Program-made: the position numbers and the translations under genes | The notes under the pieces: model-generated | What the model was told of the DNA's origin: nothing | What the model saw: only the letters and a program-made list of their open reading frames with translations | The model's database searches: none | Source: Planomonospora sp. ID82291 | Lineage (GTDB): Bacteria > Actinomycetota > Actinomycetes > Streptosporangiales > Streptosporangiaceae | Assembly (NCBI RefSeq): GCF_015711645.1 | Contig: NZ_JABTEX010000001.1 | Span: 1,240,001 to 1,304,000 of the forward strand | Length of the DNA: 64,000 nt | Direction: 5' to 3' | In this document: piece after piece, positions 18,707 through 27,933 of the stretch | Position numbering within the stretch: the stretch's first letter is position 1 | Layout of the letters: every line of letters starts with the position of its first letter

Positions 18707-19222
18707 TCACGGCGGCGGAGGGTCCCCGAGCAGCGTGGACAGCTCCGCGACCAGCCACCGGGAGTCCTTCCTGACCATCACGAACCGGGCCCGGCTCTGG
18801 CTGACCTGGCGGCGCGGCGCCTTCTCTCCTGCGACGATCTTCGTGGTGCTCACGTTCATGAACAGCAGCACCTCGACCCGGTCGCGCCCCGCCGACTCCA
18901 CCGCCGCGCCCGAGACCGCCACCGACTGCACCGCCTGCTGCCGCCGGGCCGTCGGCGCCAGGGTCGTGGAGAGCCTCCTGTAGTGCTCGGTGAGCTCCCC
19001 GGTGGCGTATCCCGCCGCCCTCGCGAGGTCCTGCTCGATCGTCCGGTGGTCGTAGGAGAGCATGTCCGCGGCGACGGACCGGACCGCCGCGAGCGCCTCC
19101 CTTCCGGCCTCCTCGTCCGCGCGGAGCCGGCTCAGATCGGCGAACATGACGCCGACCGCCACCGCGAGCACCAGCGCCACGGCGGTCAATACCCCGCCGA
19201 CCAGCAGGGAAACGCGCGTCAC
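18707..19222 (-). CDS. Mce-associated membrane protein (second of pair)
   Basis: 171-residue protein starting with GTG at 19222 (GTGA overlap with the upstream gene). An N-terminal membrane segment (SLLVGGVLTAVALVLAVAVG) is followed by an extracytoplasmic domain of the Mce-associated type: an acid/Ala helix with RADEEAGREAL, then MLSYDHRTIEQDLARAAGYA, and a beta domain with VEVLLFMNVSTT and RFVMVRKDSRWLVAEL. The family normally accompanies Mce lipid importers in the envelope. It is the paralogue of its neighbour and lies downstream of an Mce-type ATPase. The frame stays open far upstream but that part is out-of-frame sequence of the neighbour. Confidence 0.75.
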   Translation of the reverse strand: MTRVSLLVGGVLTAVALVLAVAVGVMFADLSRLRADEEAGREALAAVRSVAADMLSYDHRTIEQDLARAAGYATGELTEHYRRLSTTLAPTARRQQAVQSVAVSGAAVESAGRDRVEVLLFMNVSTTKIVAGEKAPRRQVSQSRARFVMVRKDSRWLVAELSTLLGDPPPP

Positions 19223-19728
19223 GGGACCAGCTCCGCCTTCGACACGAGCCACGTGCCTCCGGTCCTGGTGACGTCCATCGTCCACCGGTAGAACCGCTCC
19301 TGTGGGGCGTCCTCGCCCCCGTCCCACTCGATCACGGCGTCCCCGACCACCATCACCCGGGCGGTGTCCCCCTTCAGCGCGACGAGTCCCACCGCGCGCA
19401 GGGCCCCGGTCTGGACCACCTTCTCCTCCGTCGTGGTCCTCCGCAGCGCCTCGGCGGTCCTGGTGTACTCGGCCCTGGCCGACCCGGTGGAGGTGCTCAG
19501 AATGCGCCCGACGTCGGCGTCGATGGTCCGGTAGCCCACCGAGAGCAGGTTCATCGCGTGCGCCCCCGCGGCGCGCAGCGCCGCCTCCCGGTCGTCCTCC
19601 GCCGCCTGCGCGTCGCGCAGTCGCCCGCCGGTCCACAGGGCCGCCGCGAGCAGCACGGTGATCAGCACGCCGAGAACGGGCCCGGCGACCCGCAGCGGGC
19701 GGGACGACCCGCCGGCCTCCACTGCCAT
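19219..19728 (-). CDS. Mce-associated membrane protein (first of pair)
   Basis: 169-residue protein, ATG at 19728. One transmembrane helix (GPVLGVLITVLLAAALWTGG) and an outer domain with the same layout as the next gene: LLSVGYRTIDADVGRILSTS, a TEEKVVQTGALRAVG strand and a C-terminal RWTMDVTRTGGTWLVSKAEL motif resembling Mas/Mce-associated proteins of mycobacteria and Streptomyces. It presumably supports an Mce complex, although no mce or yrbE gene lies here. Translationally coupled to the following gene. Confidence 0.75.
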   Translation of the reverse strand: MAVEAGGSSRPLRVAGPVLGVLITVLLAAALWTGGRLRDAQAAEDDREAALRAAGAHAMNLLSVGYRTIDADVGRILSTSTGSARAEYTRTAEALRRTTTEEKVVQTGALRAVGLVALKGDTARVMVVGDAVIEWDGGEDAPQERFYRWTMDVTRTGGTWLVSKAELVP

Positions 19729-19890
19729 GCTCGTCTCCCGTCACGCGGCCGGGCGGTGGCCGAAGGCCGTGTACGAACCGGCCGTACACGCCGAAAGGCT
19801 CCCGATCGCCGGATCATAACCCGGCGGGCGGGTCCTCAGCGGGCCTTTCCCGACCTCTCCCGGACGCGTCCACGCGACGCCGCCGCCACG

Positions 19891-19962
19891 GCCCTGCCCG
19901 GGGCACCGTCCAAGGCCCTGCCCGGGGCACCGTCCAGGGCCCTGCCCGGGGCACCGTCCAAG
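19891..19962. repeat. 24-bp tandem repeat, three copies
   Basis: Three head-to-tail copies of a 24-bp unit starting GCCCTGCCCGGGGCACCG at 19891, 19915 and 19939, with one variable base. It lies in the 304-bp spacer (19729-20032) between the Mce-type ATPase and the Mce-associated genes, where yrbE/mce genes would be expected. No gene is apparent in the spacer. Confidence 0.85.
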
Positions 19963-20032
19963 GCCCCGGTCCGCAGCGGGCGGCCGGTCCTGCCCGGACG
20001 GCGGAACGACGCGCACGGACGGGGATCGGGCG

Positions 20033-21034
20033 TCACCCGTCGCCGCGGGCGTGGGCCGCGACGAGCCGCGGGTACTCCTCCAGCCAGTTGCGCCCCCGCT
20101 CGTCCACGAACGAGTTCGGCGGAGGGATGACCCCGTTGGCCGCCAGCCACGCGCCCGGAGGACGCTGGGTACGGCGCATCCGGTTCTCGCTCGGCATGAG
20201 CTGCGGCGGGATCGGCGGCAGCACCCCCGGGTCGTGTCCCAGCTGCGCCTCGGCCTCCAGCTCGGAGACGTCCTTCTCCTCCGACATGCCGATCGGACCG
20301 TGCCTGCGGGCGTTGAGGAACTGGCGCACCACCGGCTCATCGCTGGAGAGCAGCATCTCCCGCGGCCCGAACATGATCAGCTCCCGCCGGAACAGCAGGC
20401 CGATGCCGTCGGGGACCGTCCGGGCGGTGTTGATGTCGTGCGTGACGATGAGGAAGGTCGCCTCGGTCTCCGCGTTGAGGTCCACGATGAGCTGGTTCAG
20501 GTAGGCCGTGCGGACCGGGTCCAGACCCGAGTCGGGCTCGTCGAACAGGATGATCTCGGGATCGAGCACCAGCGCCCGCGCCAGCCCCGCGCGCTTGCGC
20601 ATGCCGCCGGAGATCTCCCCGGGAAGCTTTCCCTCGGCGCCGACCAGGCCGACGAGGTCCATCTTCTCCATCACGATGCGGTGGATCTCCGTCTCGCTCT
20701 TGCGGGTGTGCTCGCGCAGCGGGAAGGCGACGTTGTCGTACAGGTTGAGCGAGCCGAACAGCGCCCCGTCCTGGAACAGCACGCCGAACAGCCTGCGGAG
20801 CTCGTACAGCGTGTTCTCGCGGCAGTTGGCCAGGTCGTGCCCGTCGATCCAGATGTGCCCGCGTTCGGGCCGCAGCAGGCCGACGAGGGACTTCAGGAAG
20901 ACGGACTTGCCCGTGCCGGAGGGGCCGAGCAGCACCGAGATCTCACCGGCCGGGAGCGTCAGCGTGACGTCCTCCCAGATCACCTGCCTGCCGAACGACT
21001 TCGTCAGGCCCTCGACCACGACTTCCACGCCCAC
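20033..21034 (-). CDS. Mce-type ABC transporter ATP-binding protein (MceG/Mkl family)
   Basis: 333-residue ABC ATPase. Walker A GPSGTGKS at 37-44, Q-loop LFQDGALFGSLN near 86-97, an ISGGMRKRAGLARAL signature at about 141-155 (the divergent SGGMRKR form typical of MlaF/Mkl proteins), Walker B IILFDEPDSGLDP, and switch HD. About 80 residues extend beyond the core, as in Mkl. The family energises YrbE/Mce lipid import. Here it sits between rplL and two Mce-associated proteins, with no permease genes nearby, so it may serve a complex encoded elsewhere. Confidence 0.85.
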   Translation of the reverse strand: MGVEVVVEGLTKSFGRQVIWEDVTLTLPAGEISVLLGPSGTGKSVFLKSLVGLLRPERGHIWIDGHDLANCRENTLYELRRLFGVLFQDGALFGSLNLYDNVAFPLREHTRKSETEIHRIVMEKMDLVGLVGAEGKLPGEISGGMRKRAGLARALVLDPEIILFDEPDSGLDPVRTAYLNQLIVDLNAETEATFLIVTHDINTARTVPDGIGLLFRRELIMFGPREMLLSSDEPVVRQFLNARRHGPIGMSEEKDVSELEAEAQLGHDPGVLPPIPPQLMPSENRMRRTQRPPGAWLAANGVIPPPNSFVDERGRNWLEEYPRLVAAHARGDG

Positions 21035-21240
21035 GCGCCGTCCTCCAGAAGACCGGTCCGCCCACTTCGGCGGCGGGCCGCCCGGCCGACCGGATCCGCC
21101 GGCCGTCCACCGCCCGTTACCGCATGGCTATCAGACCGTTCATCCAACAACAAGAGGCGGAGCGCAGCGCCGCCGGACCCGTGGCGGGATCCCGGCGTCC
21201 GGACCGGGGAGCGCGCGCCGCACCGCCGTCACCGCGGACG

Positions 21241-21285
21241 CGCAGAGGGCGGGTCCACCGGCACCTGGTGGACCCGCCCTCTGCG
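21241..21285 (-). terminator. Terminator after rplL
   Basis: Perfect 19-bp stem (21241-21259 with 21267-21285), 7-nt loop, 10 nt after the rplL stop. It isolates rplJ-rplL from the Mce ATPase and rpoB downstream. Confidence 0.85.
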
Positions 21286-21295
21286 GTGAAGCGGA

Positions 21296-21688
21296 CTACT
21301 TGACGCTGACGGTGGCGCCGGCGGCCTCGAGGGCGGCCTTGGCCTTCTCCGCCTGCTCCTTGTTGACCTTGTTCTCGAAGACCGGCTTCGGAGCGCCGTC
21401 GACCAGGTCCTTGGCCTCCTTGAGGCCCAGGCTCGTCAGGGCGCGGATCTCCTTGATGACCTGGATCTTCTTGTCACCGGCGGCCTCGAGGACGACGTCG
21501 AACTCGTCCTGCTCCTCGGCCTCCTCAGCGGCGGCACCGCCACCGGCGGCGGGGGCGGCGGCAACGGCGACCGGGGCGGCGGCCTTGACGTCGAAGGTCT
21601 CCTCGAAGAGCTTCACGAAGTCGGACAGCTCCAGGAGGGTCATCTCCTTGAAAGCGTCGAGCAGCTCGTCGGTGCTGAGCTTCGCCAT
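21296..21688 (-). CDS. rplL: 50S ribosomal protein L7/L12
   Basis: 130-residue stalk protein: N-terminal dimerisation helices ([20 protein letters not shown]), an Ala/Gly/Glu hinge ([20 protein letters not shown]) and the globular C-terminal domain ([20 protein letters not shown]) that recruits GTPase factors. Multiple copies per ribosome bind L10. It follows rplJ after 84 bp. Confidence 0.97.
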   Translation of the reverse strand: MAKLSTDELLDAFKEMTLLELSDFVKLFEETFDVKAAAPVAVAAAPAAGGGAAAEEAEEQDEFDVVLEAAGDKKIQVIKEIRALTSLGLKEAKDLVDGAPKPVFENKVNKEQAEKAKAALEAAGATVSVK

Positions 21689-21772
21689 GATTTCCTCCGT
21701 ATGGGGATCTAACTGATGAGAATTGGGACCGCGGTACGTATGCGCTAATCCCCTGGGACCGCCTGCGCGGAC

Positions 21773-22297
21773 CTACTCGCCGGCCTCCGCGCGCTTGGCG
21801 CGCAGAGCCTCGGCCAGCTGAGCCATGTTGGTGGGCAGCGCGTTGAAGACAGCGGCCGCGTGGCCCTGCTTCGCCTTCAGAGCGCCGGCCAGCTTCGCGA
21901 GGAGGACCTCGCGCGACTCGAGGTCGGCAAGCTTGCTGATCTCGGCCGGGGTCATCGCCTTACCGTCGACGACACCGCCCTTGATGACCAGGAGGGGATT
22001 GGCCTTGGCGAAGTCACGCAGACTCTTGGCAGCCTCGACCACGTCGCCCTTGACGAACGCGATCGCCGACGGGCCCGCGAGCAGGCCGTCGAGCTGGCTG
22101 ATCCCGGCCTCATTGGCCGCGATCTTGGTCAGCGTGTTCTTCACCACGGCGAAATTCGCATTCTCACCGAGAGCAACGCGCAGCTGCTTGAGCTGGGCGA
22201 CGGTGAGACCGCGGTACTCGGTCAGAACGGCAGCGCTGGAGCCTTCGAAGCTGCTCTTCAGCTCGGCTACAGCCGTTGCCTTTTCCGCCTTCGCCAT
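21773..22297 (-). CDS. rplJ: 50S ribosomal protein L10
   Basis: 174-residue L10 ([41 protein letters not shown]). It anchors the L7/L12 stalk through its C-terminal helix, which ends [20 protein letters not shown] start with AAGGAGG upstream. Probably controlled by binding of L10(L12) to the leader described separately. Confidence 0.97.
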   Translation of the reverse strand: MAKAEKATAVAELKSSFEGSSAAVLTEYRGLTVAQLKQLRVALGENANFAVVKNTLTKIAANEAGISQLDGLLAGPSAIAFVKGDVVEAAKSLRDFAKANPLLVIKGGVVDGKAMTPAEISKLADLESREVLLAKLAGALKAKQGHAAAVFNALPTNMAQLAEALRAKRAEAGE

Positions 22298-22440
22298 GGG
22301 CCTCCTTCCAGATGTGCCGCCGGCAAAGGCCCATGAATGAGAACAAGCCCCGGCGCAGGCGCACGGGGCTCACATAAGGAAATCAATCCAGATGAAAACT
22401 CACATCACACCTGCGCAGGCCGTCCACTGACGTGGATCCT
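22298..22440 (-). ncRNA. Probable L10 (rplJ) leader with attenuator hairpin
   Basis: The rplJ leader contains a CCTGCGCAGG palindrome (22410-22419) preceded by TGGACGG, and nearer the gene a hairpin AGCCCCG...CGGGGCT (22346-22370) followed on the minus strand by a T-richer stretch (CTTGTTCTCATT). GCGCAGG of the first element can pair with CCTGCGC inside the hairpin, so the two folds are mutually exclusive. This agrees with known L10-leader autoregulation, but the exact family match was not tested. Confidence 0.6.
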
Positions 22441-22493
22441 TGGGCCGCCAGGCCATGAGGCCCGACGACGACCGGCGGTCTTCGGCGTTGGAC

Positions 22494-22523
22494 ATCCTAC
22501 GCGCCTCGGAGAGCGGATGCCAA
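22494..22523 (-). promoter_or_regulatory. Promoter for rplJ-rplL
   Basis: Minus strand TTGGCA (22518-22523), 18-nt spacer, TAGGAT (22494-22499). The transcript would start near 22487 and include the whole L10-type leader. Confidence 0.6.
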
Positions 22524-22530
22524 ACCGCGA

Positions 22531-22574
22531 CTCCGGCACCGTCCCGCTCCCCCTCCGGCACCGTCCCGCTCCCC
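22531..22574. repeat. 22-bp tandem repeat, two full copies
   Basis: Two perfect copies of a 22-bp unit starting CTCCGGCACCGTCCCGC (22531-22552, 22553-22574) and the start of a third. It lies between the rplJ promoter and the lipoprotein terminator. Confidence 0.8.
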
Positions 22575-22591
22575 CTCCGGCGCGGACACGC

Positions 22592-22637
22592 GTACGGCCC
22601 GCGCCCCGGCCGGACAGTCCCGGGGCGCGGGCCGTAC
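22592..22637 (-). terminator. Terminator after the lipoprotein gene
   Basis: Perfect 18-bp stem (22592-22609 with 22620-22637), 10-nt loop, 6 nt after the stop at 22644. Confidence 0.85.
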
Positions 22638-22643
22638 ACGGGC

Positions 22644-23498
22644 TCAGTTGCCGCCCGAGCTCTCCCGCGGCTTCTCGCCGAGGTCCTTCGGCAGGTCGCC
22701 CACCTGGTCGGCGGGCGGGGCCGCGATCGTGACCGGCTCGTTGAAGTCCTGGAAGTGCGCCGCCATGGTGAACGAGGCGCCCTGCTCGGCGCCGCTCAGC
22801 GTGACCTTGCGGGGCAGGCTCTGCGCGTCGGCCCACAGGTCGAACTTCACGTTCTTCGCCTCGGCGAACCGGCCCTGGAGCTGCTCGCGGTCGGCCGGGT
22901 CCAGCGCCTTCGCGGCCTCGGCCACCGGGAAGGTGCCGCTGTAGTGGGTGGTCTCCACTCCGCCGACCGTCTCCGTGCCGACGGCCTTGACGTCTTTCGA
23001 GGCCGTCAGCAGCTTGACGGTGCCCGGCAGGTCGAACTGCTGGGCCTGGTCCATGAGCCCTCGGACCTCGGCCTGGTCGCCGGCGTCCAGGTCGGCGGTC
23101 GACACCTTGACCCAGGGCTTGGTCCCGCCGGTGAACCGGGTCAGCAGGTCCGACTTCACGTAGACCGTGTCACCGAGCAGGATGGCCCGCGCCCCGCCGG
23201 GCACGTTCTGCTCGCCGAAGGAGATCACGTCCAGCGTGATGTCCGTCGCCAGCTGGGGCTTGCTCTGGTAGACCATGCGGCCCTGGACCTTGCCGGCGCC
23301 GTGCTCGCCGTCCTTGGCGTCGAACACCAGGTCGGCGGAGTAGGAGGTGACCTCCTCGGCCTTCTGGGCGCTCTGCTGAACCGCCTCGGCCGCCGCCAGC
23401 TTCACGTTCCCGAGGGAGGCGGCGCCTTGCGCACCGCACCCCGCGACCCCGATCAGCGCGGCCGTTCCCAGCGCCAGCGCGGGAACCAATCGGCGCAT
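22644..23498 (-). CDS. Secreted lipoprotein, LppX/LprG-like or LolA-like fold
   Basis: 284-residue protein with a lipoprotein signal (MRRLVPALALGTAALIGVAG then Cys21 in a VAGC lipobox). The mature part alternates beta strands typical of LppX/LprAFG or LolA-like lipid-binding lipoproteins (YSADLVFDAKDGEHGAGKVQ, RMVYQSKPQLATDIT, VYVKSDLLTRFTGG, YSGTFPVAEAAKAL). It would be anchored on the outer face of the membrane. A lipoprotein gene between rplA and rplJ is also known in Streptomyces. Function is inferred from fold resemblance only; a lipid or glycolipid carrier role is possible. Confidence 0.7.
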   Translation of the reverse strand: MRRLVPALALGTAALIGVAGCGAQGAASLGNVKLAAAEAVQQSAQKAEEVTSYSADLVFDAKDGEHGAGKVQGRMVYQSKPQLATDITLDVISFGEQNVPGGARAILLGDTVYVKSDLLTRFTGGTKPWVKVSTADLDAGDQAEVRGLMDQAQQFDLPGTVKLLTASKDVKAVGTETVGGVETTHYSGTFPVAEAAKALDPADREQLQGRFAEAKNVKFDLWADAQSLPRKVTLSGAEQGASFTMAAHFQDFNEPVTIAAPPADQVGDLPKDLGEKPRESSGGN

Positions 23499-23589
23499 CC
23501 GTCCTCACACCCCTTCGTAATCCCCCAATGAACTTGTCTACGAGACTATGCCTCGCGGAGGCGGAGCGCTTCGGCCGCAAGAACGAAGA

Positions 23590-23625
23590 AGGGCCTCGAC
23601 CGAATGGCCATTCGGTCGAGGCCCT
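23590..23625 (-). terminator. Terminator after rplA
   Basis: Perfect 36-bp palindrome (18-bp arms meeting at 23607/23608), 21 nt after the rplA stop. The minus strand downstream is T-rich (TCTTCGTTCTTG). Confidence 0.85.
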
Positions 23626-23646
23626 CTACGACGGACGTCTGATAGA

Positions 23647-24360
23647 TCAGGCGTCGAGGTCGGCGGTCATGCCGCGCGTCACGTTCGGGTCGACCGGGAT
23701 GCCGGGGCCCATGGACGTGGAGAAGGTGATCTTCTTGAGGTAGCGGCCCTTGGCCGCCGACGGCTTGAGACGCAGCACCTCGTCGAGGGCGGCGGCGTAG
23801 TTCTCGATGAGCTGACGCTCGCCGAACGACACCTTGCCGATGATGAAGTGCAGGTTCGCGTGCCGGTCGACACGGAACTCGATCTTGCCGCCCTTGATGT
23901 CGGTGACGGCCTTGCCGACCGCCGGGGTGACGGTGCCGGTCTTGGGGTTCGGCATCAGACCGCGCGGGCCGAGGACGCGGCCCAGACGGCCGACCTTGCC
24001 CATGAGGTCCGGGGTGGCGACGACCGCGTCGAAGTCGAGGCGGCCCTTGGCGACCTCGTCGATCAGCTCGTCGGCGCCCACGATGTCGGCGCCCGCGGCA
24101 CGGGCCTCCTCGGCACGGTCGCCGGTCGCGAAGACCAGGACCCGGGCGGTCTTACCGGTGCCGTGCGGGAGGTTGACGGTGCCGCGCACCATCTGGTCGG
24201 CCTTGCGGGGGTCGACGCCCAGCCGCAGGGCGACCTCGACGGTCGCGTCGAACTTGGCGACGTTGGTCTCCTTGGCCAGCTTCGCGGCCTCGGCCGGGCT
24301 GTACAGGTTCTCGCGGTCGATCTTGCCCGCTGCGTTGCGGTGGCCCTTGCTGCGCTTCAC
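23647..24360 (-). CDS. rplA: 50S ribosomal protein L1
   Basis: 237-residue L1 with GTG start ([20 protein letters not shown]). It carries the two-domain L1 layout with [20 protein letters not shown] and the [11 protein letters not shown] motif that binds rRNA. L1 forms the mobile stalk at the E site. It follows rplK after 86 bp. Confidence 0.97.
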   Translation of the reverse strand: MKRSKGHRNAAGKIDRENLYSPAEAAKLAKETNVAKFDATVEVALRLGVDPRKADQMVRGTVNLPHGTGKTARVLVFATGDRAEEARAAGADIVGADELIDEVAKGRLDFDAVVATPDLMGKVGRLGRVLGPRGLMPNPKTGTVTPAVGKAVTDIKGGKIEFRVDRHANLHFIIGKVSFGERQLIENYAAALDEVLRLKPSAAKGRYLKKITFSTSMGPGIPVDPNVTRGMTADLDA

Positions 24361-24446
24361 TTGCTCACTCCTGTGGATCCGAGTGTCCGTGGTACGGGCC
24401 AGCGCCTGGCCCCTCCACTCGCTTCGAGGTTGGTGGTGGTGAACGC

Positions 24447-24878
24447 CTAGTCGGCGATCGTGATGCCCATCGACCGGGCGGTGCCGGCGATGATCTTCTC
24501 CGCCGCCTCGATGTCGTTGGCGTTGAGGTCCTGCATCTTCGTCTCGGCGATCTGGCGCAGCTGCTCGCGGGTGAGCTTGCCGACCTTGTCCTTCTGCGGG
24601 ACGGCCGAGCCCTTCGTCACACCGGCGGCCTTCTTGATCATCTCGGGCGCCGGGGGCGTCTTCGTGATGAAGGTGAAGCTGCGGTCCTCGAAGATGGTGA
24701 TCTCAACGGGGATGATGTTGCCGCGCTGGGCCTCGGTGGCAGCGTTGTACTGCTTCACGAAGTCCATGATGTTGACGCCGTGCGGACCGAGGGCGGTACC
24801 GACCGGCGGAGCGGGCGTGGCCTGGCCAGCGGGAAGCTGGACCTTGACCAGTGCCGCGATCTTCTTCTTAGGAGGCAT
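24447..24878 (-). CDS. rplK: 50S ribosomal protein L11
   Basis: 143-residue L11 ([37 protein letters not shown]-terminal [19 protein letters not shown]). It binds the thiostrepton/GTPase-associated region of 23S rRNA. The N-terminal proline-rich switch ([12 protein letters not shown]) is intact, so the sensitive form is expected. Confidence 0.97.
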   Translation of the reverse strand: MPPKKKIAALVKVQLPAGQATPAPPVGTALGPHGVNIMDFVKQYNAATEAQRGNIIPVEITIFEDRSFTFITKTPPAPEMIKKAAGVTKGSAVPQKDKVGKLTREQLRQIAETKMQDLNANDIEAAEKIIAGTARSMGITIAD

Positions 24879-24993
24879 GGTTCTCTCCGGGTCCTAATCG
24901 GGGTGATGCGGCTCCCACGCAGACGCGGGGAGCGTGCCGACGGGCCGCGCTTCGCGAAGCACGGCCGTCGAACGTCTTAGTTTATGTGACGGT

Positions 24994-25839
24994 TCAGATC
25001 TTCGAGACCTGGTTGAACGAGAGCTCGACCGGGGTCTCGCGACCGAAGATCGAGACCAGCACCTTGAGCTTCTGCGACTCGGCGCTGATCTCGCTGACCG
25101 TCGCGGGCAGGGTGGCGAAGGGGCCGTCCATGACGGTGACCGACTCGCCCACCTCGAAGTCGACGGTCGCCGCGGTGGTCTTCGTGGTCGTCTTCTTGGT
25201 CTCCTCGCTGGGCTCGGGGGCCAGCAGCTTGGCGACCTCGTCGATGCTCAGCGGGCTCGGCTTGTTCGACAACCCGACGAAGCCGGTCACGCCGGGCGTG
25301 TTGCGCACCGCGGACCAGGACTCGTCGGTGAGCTCCATCCGGACCAGCACGTACCCGGGCAGCACCCGCTCCTTGACGAGCTGGCGCTTGCCGCTCTTCA
25401 CCTCGGTCACGTGGTGCGTGGGCACCTCGACCTGGAAGATGAAGTCCTCCATGTTGAGGGACTGCGTGCGGGTCTCGATGTTGGCCTTCACGCGGTTCTC
25501 GTAACCGGCGTAGGAGTGGATGACGTACCACTCGCCGTACTGGCCGCGCAGGTGGCGCTTGAACTCCTCGACCGGGTCCACGTCGGGAAGGACGTCACCG
25601 TCCTCGTCGACGGCACCGGCCGGGACCTCCTCGGCGTCGGCGTCATCGGACTCGGCGTCATCGGCGTCGGTGTCGGCGTCATCGGACTCGTCACGAGCCT
25701 CCCCGGACTCGTCACGAGCTCCGGACCCGTCGACCTCTTCGGATGCGCCGAGCGAACCCTCCGCGGCGTCGACGGCCTCTTCCGGCTCGCCCTCCCACTC
25801 GTCGCGGGACTCGCCGGCCGACTGTGAAGACTCGGACAC
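24994..25839 (-). CDS. nusG: Transcription termination/antitermination protein NusG
   Basis: 281-residue NusG, GTG start. Residues 1-97 are a highly acidic extension (runs of Asp/Glu/Ser/Ala). The NGN domain follows ([50 protein letters not shown]) and then a KOW domain ([37 protein letters not shown]). It binds beta' and links transcription with Rho and S10. Long acidic N-termini are known for actinobacterial NusG. It lies 86 bp after secE. Confidence 0.95.
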   Translation of the reverse strand: MSESSQSAGESRDEWEGEPEEAVDAAEGSLGASEEVDGSGARDESGEARDESDDADTDADDAESDDADAEEVPAGAVDEDGDVLPDVDPVEEFKRHLRGQYGEWYVIHSYAGYENRVKANIETRTQSLNMEDFIFQVEVPTHHVTEVKSGKRQLVKERVLPGYVLVRMELTDESWSAVRNTPGVTGFVGLSNKPSPLSIDEVAKLLAPEPSEETKKTTTKTTAATVDFEVGESVTVMDGPFATLPATVSEISAESQKLKVLVSIFGRETPVELSFNQVSKI

Positions 25840-25925
25840 GGTGGCTCTTTCTCTTTTCGTCGATGGGCTGACTGGACTTGCGGAAGGGCTGGGGTCACGG
25901 CGGGACGGGCCCGCCGGATGCCGGC

Positions 25926-26183
25926 TCAGGATCCGCCGAAGATCCTCAGCACGCCCTCGGTGAACAGCGCATCGAGCCCGGCCACGATCCCGACCATGAT
26001 CAAAACGAAGACCAGGACGATGATGGTGTAAGAAATGAGTTCCTTGCGCGTGGGCCAGATGACCTTGCGCAGCTCGGCGACGATCTGCCGATAGAAGAGG
26101 GCGGGAGAAGTGCGCTTCGGCTTCTTCTCACCGCTCGGCTTGCCTGCGGTTTCGCCGCGCGTGTCGATCGCCACAGTCCTCAC
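25926..26183 (-). CDS. secE: Preprotein translocase subunit SecE
   Basis: About 85-residue SecE. It has a basic N-terminus (GEKKPKRTS), the amphipathic helix motif [20 protein letters not shown] and a single membrane helix ([20 protein letters not shown]). It clamps SecY in the general secretion channel. The start is uncertain: GTG at 26183 is chosen, with GTG 26174 and TTG 26201 as alternatives. Longer frames would run into the tRNA-Trp gene and are not credible. Confidence 0.9.
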   Translation of the reverse strand: MRTVAIDTRGETAGKPSGEKKPKRTSPALFYRQIVAELRKVIWPTRKELISYTIIVLVFVLIMVGIVAGLDALFTEGVLRIFGGS

Positions 26184-26249
26184 CTGATCCGTCGTGTCCA
26201 ACGCATGTCTGCGGCGCGCTAGACGCCCTGATGCGCGGACCGCTCCTCG

Positions 26250-26322
26250 CAGGGCACGAGGGACTCGAACCCCCAACCGCCGGTTTTGGAGACCGGTGCG
26301 CTACCAATTGCGCTAGTGCCCT
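26250..26322 (-). tRNA. trpT: tRNA-Trp (CCA anticodon)
   Basis: A 73-nt cloverleaf on the minus strand. The acceptor arm is AGGGCAC (5') with GTGCCCT plus discriminator G. The D arm is TAGCGCAATTGGTAGCGCA, the anticodon loop CTCCAAA gives CCA, and the T arm has GGTTCGAGTCC. The 3' CCA is not encoded. tRNA-Trp next to secE-nusG is a common bacterial arrangement. Confidence 0.95.
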
Positions 26323-26334
26323 AAGACATGAACC

Positions 26335-26340
26335 ACCATA
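26335..26340 (-). promoter_or_regulatory. Candidate -10 for trpT-secE-nusG
   Basis: TATGGT on the minus strand, ending 12 nt before the tRNA 5' end, so a transcript would begin about 6 nt before the tRNA. The -35 is weak (GGACAA-like, 18 nt upstream). 26341-26589 otherwise contains no gene. Confidence 0.4.
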
Positions 26341-26589
26341 CCCCGGTTGACCCGAAGTTTGTCCGCGGCTCACCGGTCTTGACCGCCGAACCACGCGTAC
26401 GGCGGGAAGACCATGCCGGAGTCTACGGGGGAATGGGCCCCGCGTCGAACCGGAAACCCGCCCGCAGATCACAGGACGGGTAACGGAACGGTCACGGCCT
26501 TCCCTCGCCGCCCGGCGGGACGGCCGCAGGCACGTCCGCACGGCGGATGCGCGACGGCGGCGGCGTGACGGGTCTGTAACCATGGAGGC

Positions 26590-27795
26590 ATGACCCGTCC
26601 TCGTATCTCCGCCCGTATCTCCGCGATATCCGAGTCCGCCACGCTCGCCGTGGACGCCAAGGCCAAAGCGATGAAGGCGGCGGGCCGCCCGGTCATCGGC
26701 TTCGGCGCCGGTGAGCCGGACTTCCCGACCCCGGACTACATCGTCGAGGCCGCCGTCGAGGCGTGCCGCGTCCCCAGATTCCACAAGTACACGCCCGCCG
26801 GCGGGCTCCCCGAGCTCCGGCAGGCCGTCGCCGACAAGACCCTCCGCGACTCCGGCCACCGGGTCGGCGCGTCCCAGGTCCTGATCACCAACGGCGGCAA
26901 GCAGGCGGTCTACGAGGCCTTCGCCACGCTGCTCGACCCGGGCGACGAGGTCCTGGTCGTGGCCCCCTACTGGACGACCTACCCCGAGGCGATCAAGCTG
27001 GCCGGCGGCGTCCAGGTCGACGTGGTGACCGACGAGACCACCGGCTACCTGGCGAGCGTGGAGCAGCTGGAGGCCGCCCGCACCGACCGCACGAAGGTCC
27101 TGCTGTTCGTCTCGCCGTCCAACCCGACCGGTGCGGTGTACCGCCCGGAGCAGGTCGAGGCGATCGGCCGCTGGGCCGCCGAGCACGACCTGTGGGTCGT
27201 CACGGACGAGATCTACGAGCACCTCACCTACGGCGACGCGGTCTTCTCCAGCATCGCCACCGCCGTCCCGGAGCTGGGCGACCGGGTCGTCGTGCTGAAC
27301 GGCGTCGCCAAGACCTACGCGATGACCGGCTGGCGGGTGGGCTGGCTGATCGGCCCCGAGGACGTCGTCAAGGCGGCGGCCAACCTGCAGTCGCACGCCA
27401 CCTCCAACGTCTCCAACGTGGCCCAGGCCGCCGCCCTGGCCGCGGTCACCGGCGACCTGTCGGCGGTGACCCGGATGCGGGAGGCCTTCGACCGCCGCCG
27501 CCGGACGATGGTCCGCATGCTCAACGAGATCCCGGGCGTGGTCTGCCCCGAGCCCGAGGGCGCCTTCTACGCCTACCCCTCGGTCAAGGCGCTGCTGGGC
27601 AAGGAGTTCGGCGGCAGGCGCCCGCAGACCTCCGCCGAGCTCGCCGAGATCATCCTGGAGGAGGCCGAGGTCGCGCTCGTCCCCGGTGAGGCCTTCGGCA
27701 CCCCCGGCTACTTCCGCCTGTCCTACGCGCTCGGCGACGAGGACCTGGTCGAGGGCGTCAGCCGGGTGGCCAAGTTCCTGAGCCAGGCCGGCTAG
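26590..27795 (+). CDS. Aspartate/aromatic-type aminotransferase, PLP fold type I
   Basis: 401-residue class I/II aminotransferase. ATG start with GGAGGC upstream. Motifs: [47 protein letters not shown], and the PLP Schiff-base lysine Lys241 in [15 protein letters not shown]; the arginine of the C-terminal YFRLSYA motif binds the substrate carboxylate. Length and motifs match actinobacterial AspC. It probably interconverts aspartate/oxaloacetate and glutamate/2-oxoglutarate, but exact specificity cannot be read. It stands alone on the plus strand. Confidence 0.85.
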   Translation: MTRPRISARISAISESATLAVDAKAKAMKAAGRPVIGFGAGEPDFPTPDYIVEAAVEACRVPRFHKYTPAGGLPELRQAVADKTLRDSGHRVGASQVLITNGGKQAVYEAFATLLDPGDEVLVVAPYWTTYPEAIKLAGGVQVDVVTDETTGYLASVEQLEAARTDRTKVLLFVSPSNPTGAVYRPEQVEAIGRWAAEHDLWVVTDEIYEHLTYGDAVFSSIATAVPELGDRVVVLNGVAKTYAMTGWRVGWLIGPEDVVKAAANLQSHATSNVSNVAQAAALAAVTGDLSAVTRMREAFDRRRRTMVRMLNEIPGVVCPEPEGAFYAYPSVKALLGKEFGGRRPQTSAELAEIILEEAEVALVPGEAFGTPGYFRLSYALGDEDLVEGVSRVAKFLSQAG

Positions 27796-27933
27796 CCGTA
27801 CCCGCCGCCGGCGTGCCGCGACCTCCGCGGCCGCCGGCGGCCGCGGACGGCGCCCCTGGAACGACGAGTGCCGCGGACGGCGCCCCCGCCGGCGCGTACG
27901 GCGTGCGGCGGAGCCCCGCAGGAGGCGGGCGCG

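Noticed and set aside
26184-26276. Longer SecE start reaching into the tRNA region
   Set aside because: It would overlap the 3' end of tRNA-Trp and adds Arg-rich residues not typical of SecE; no RBS supports it.
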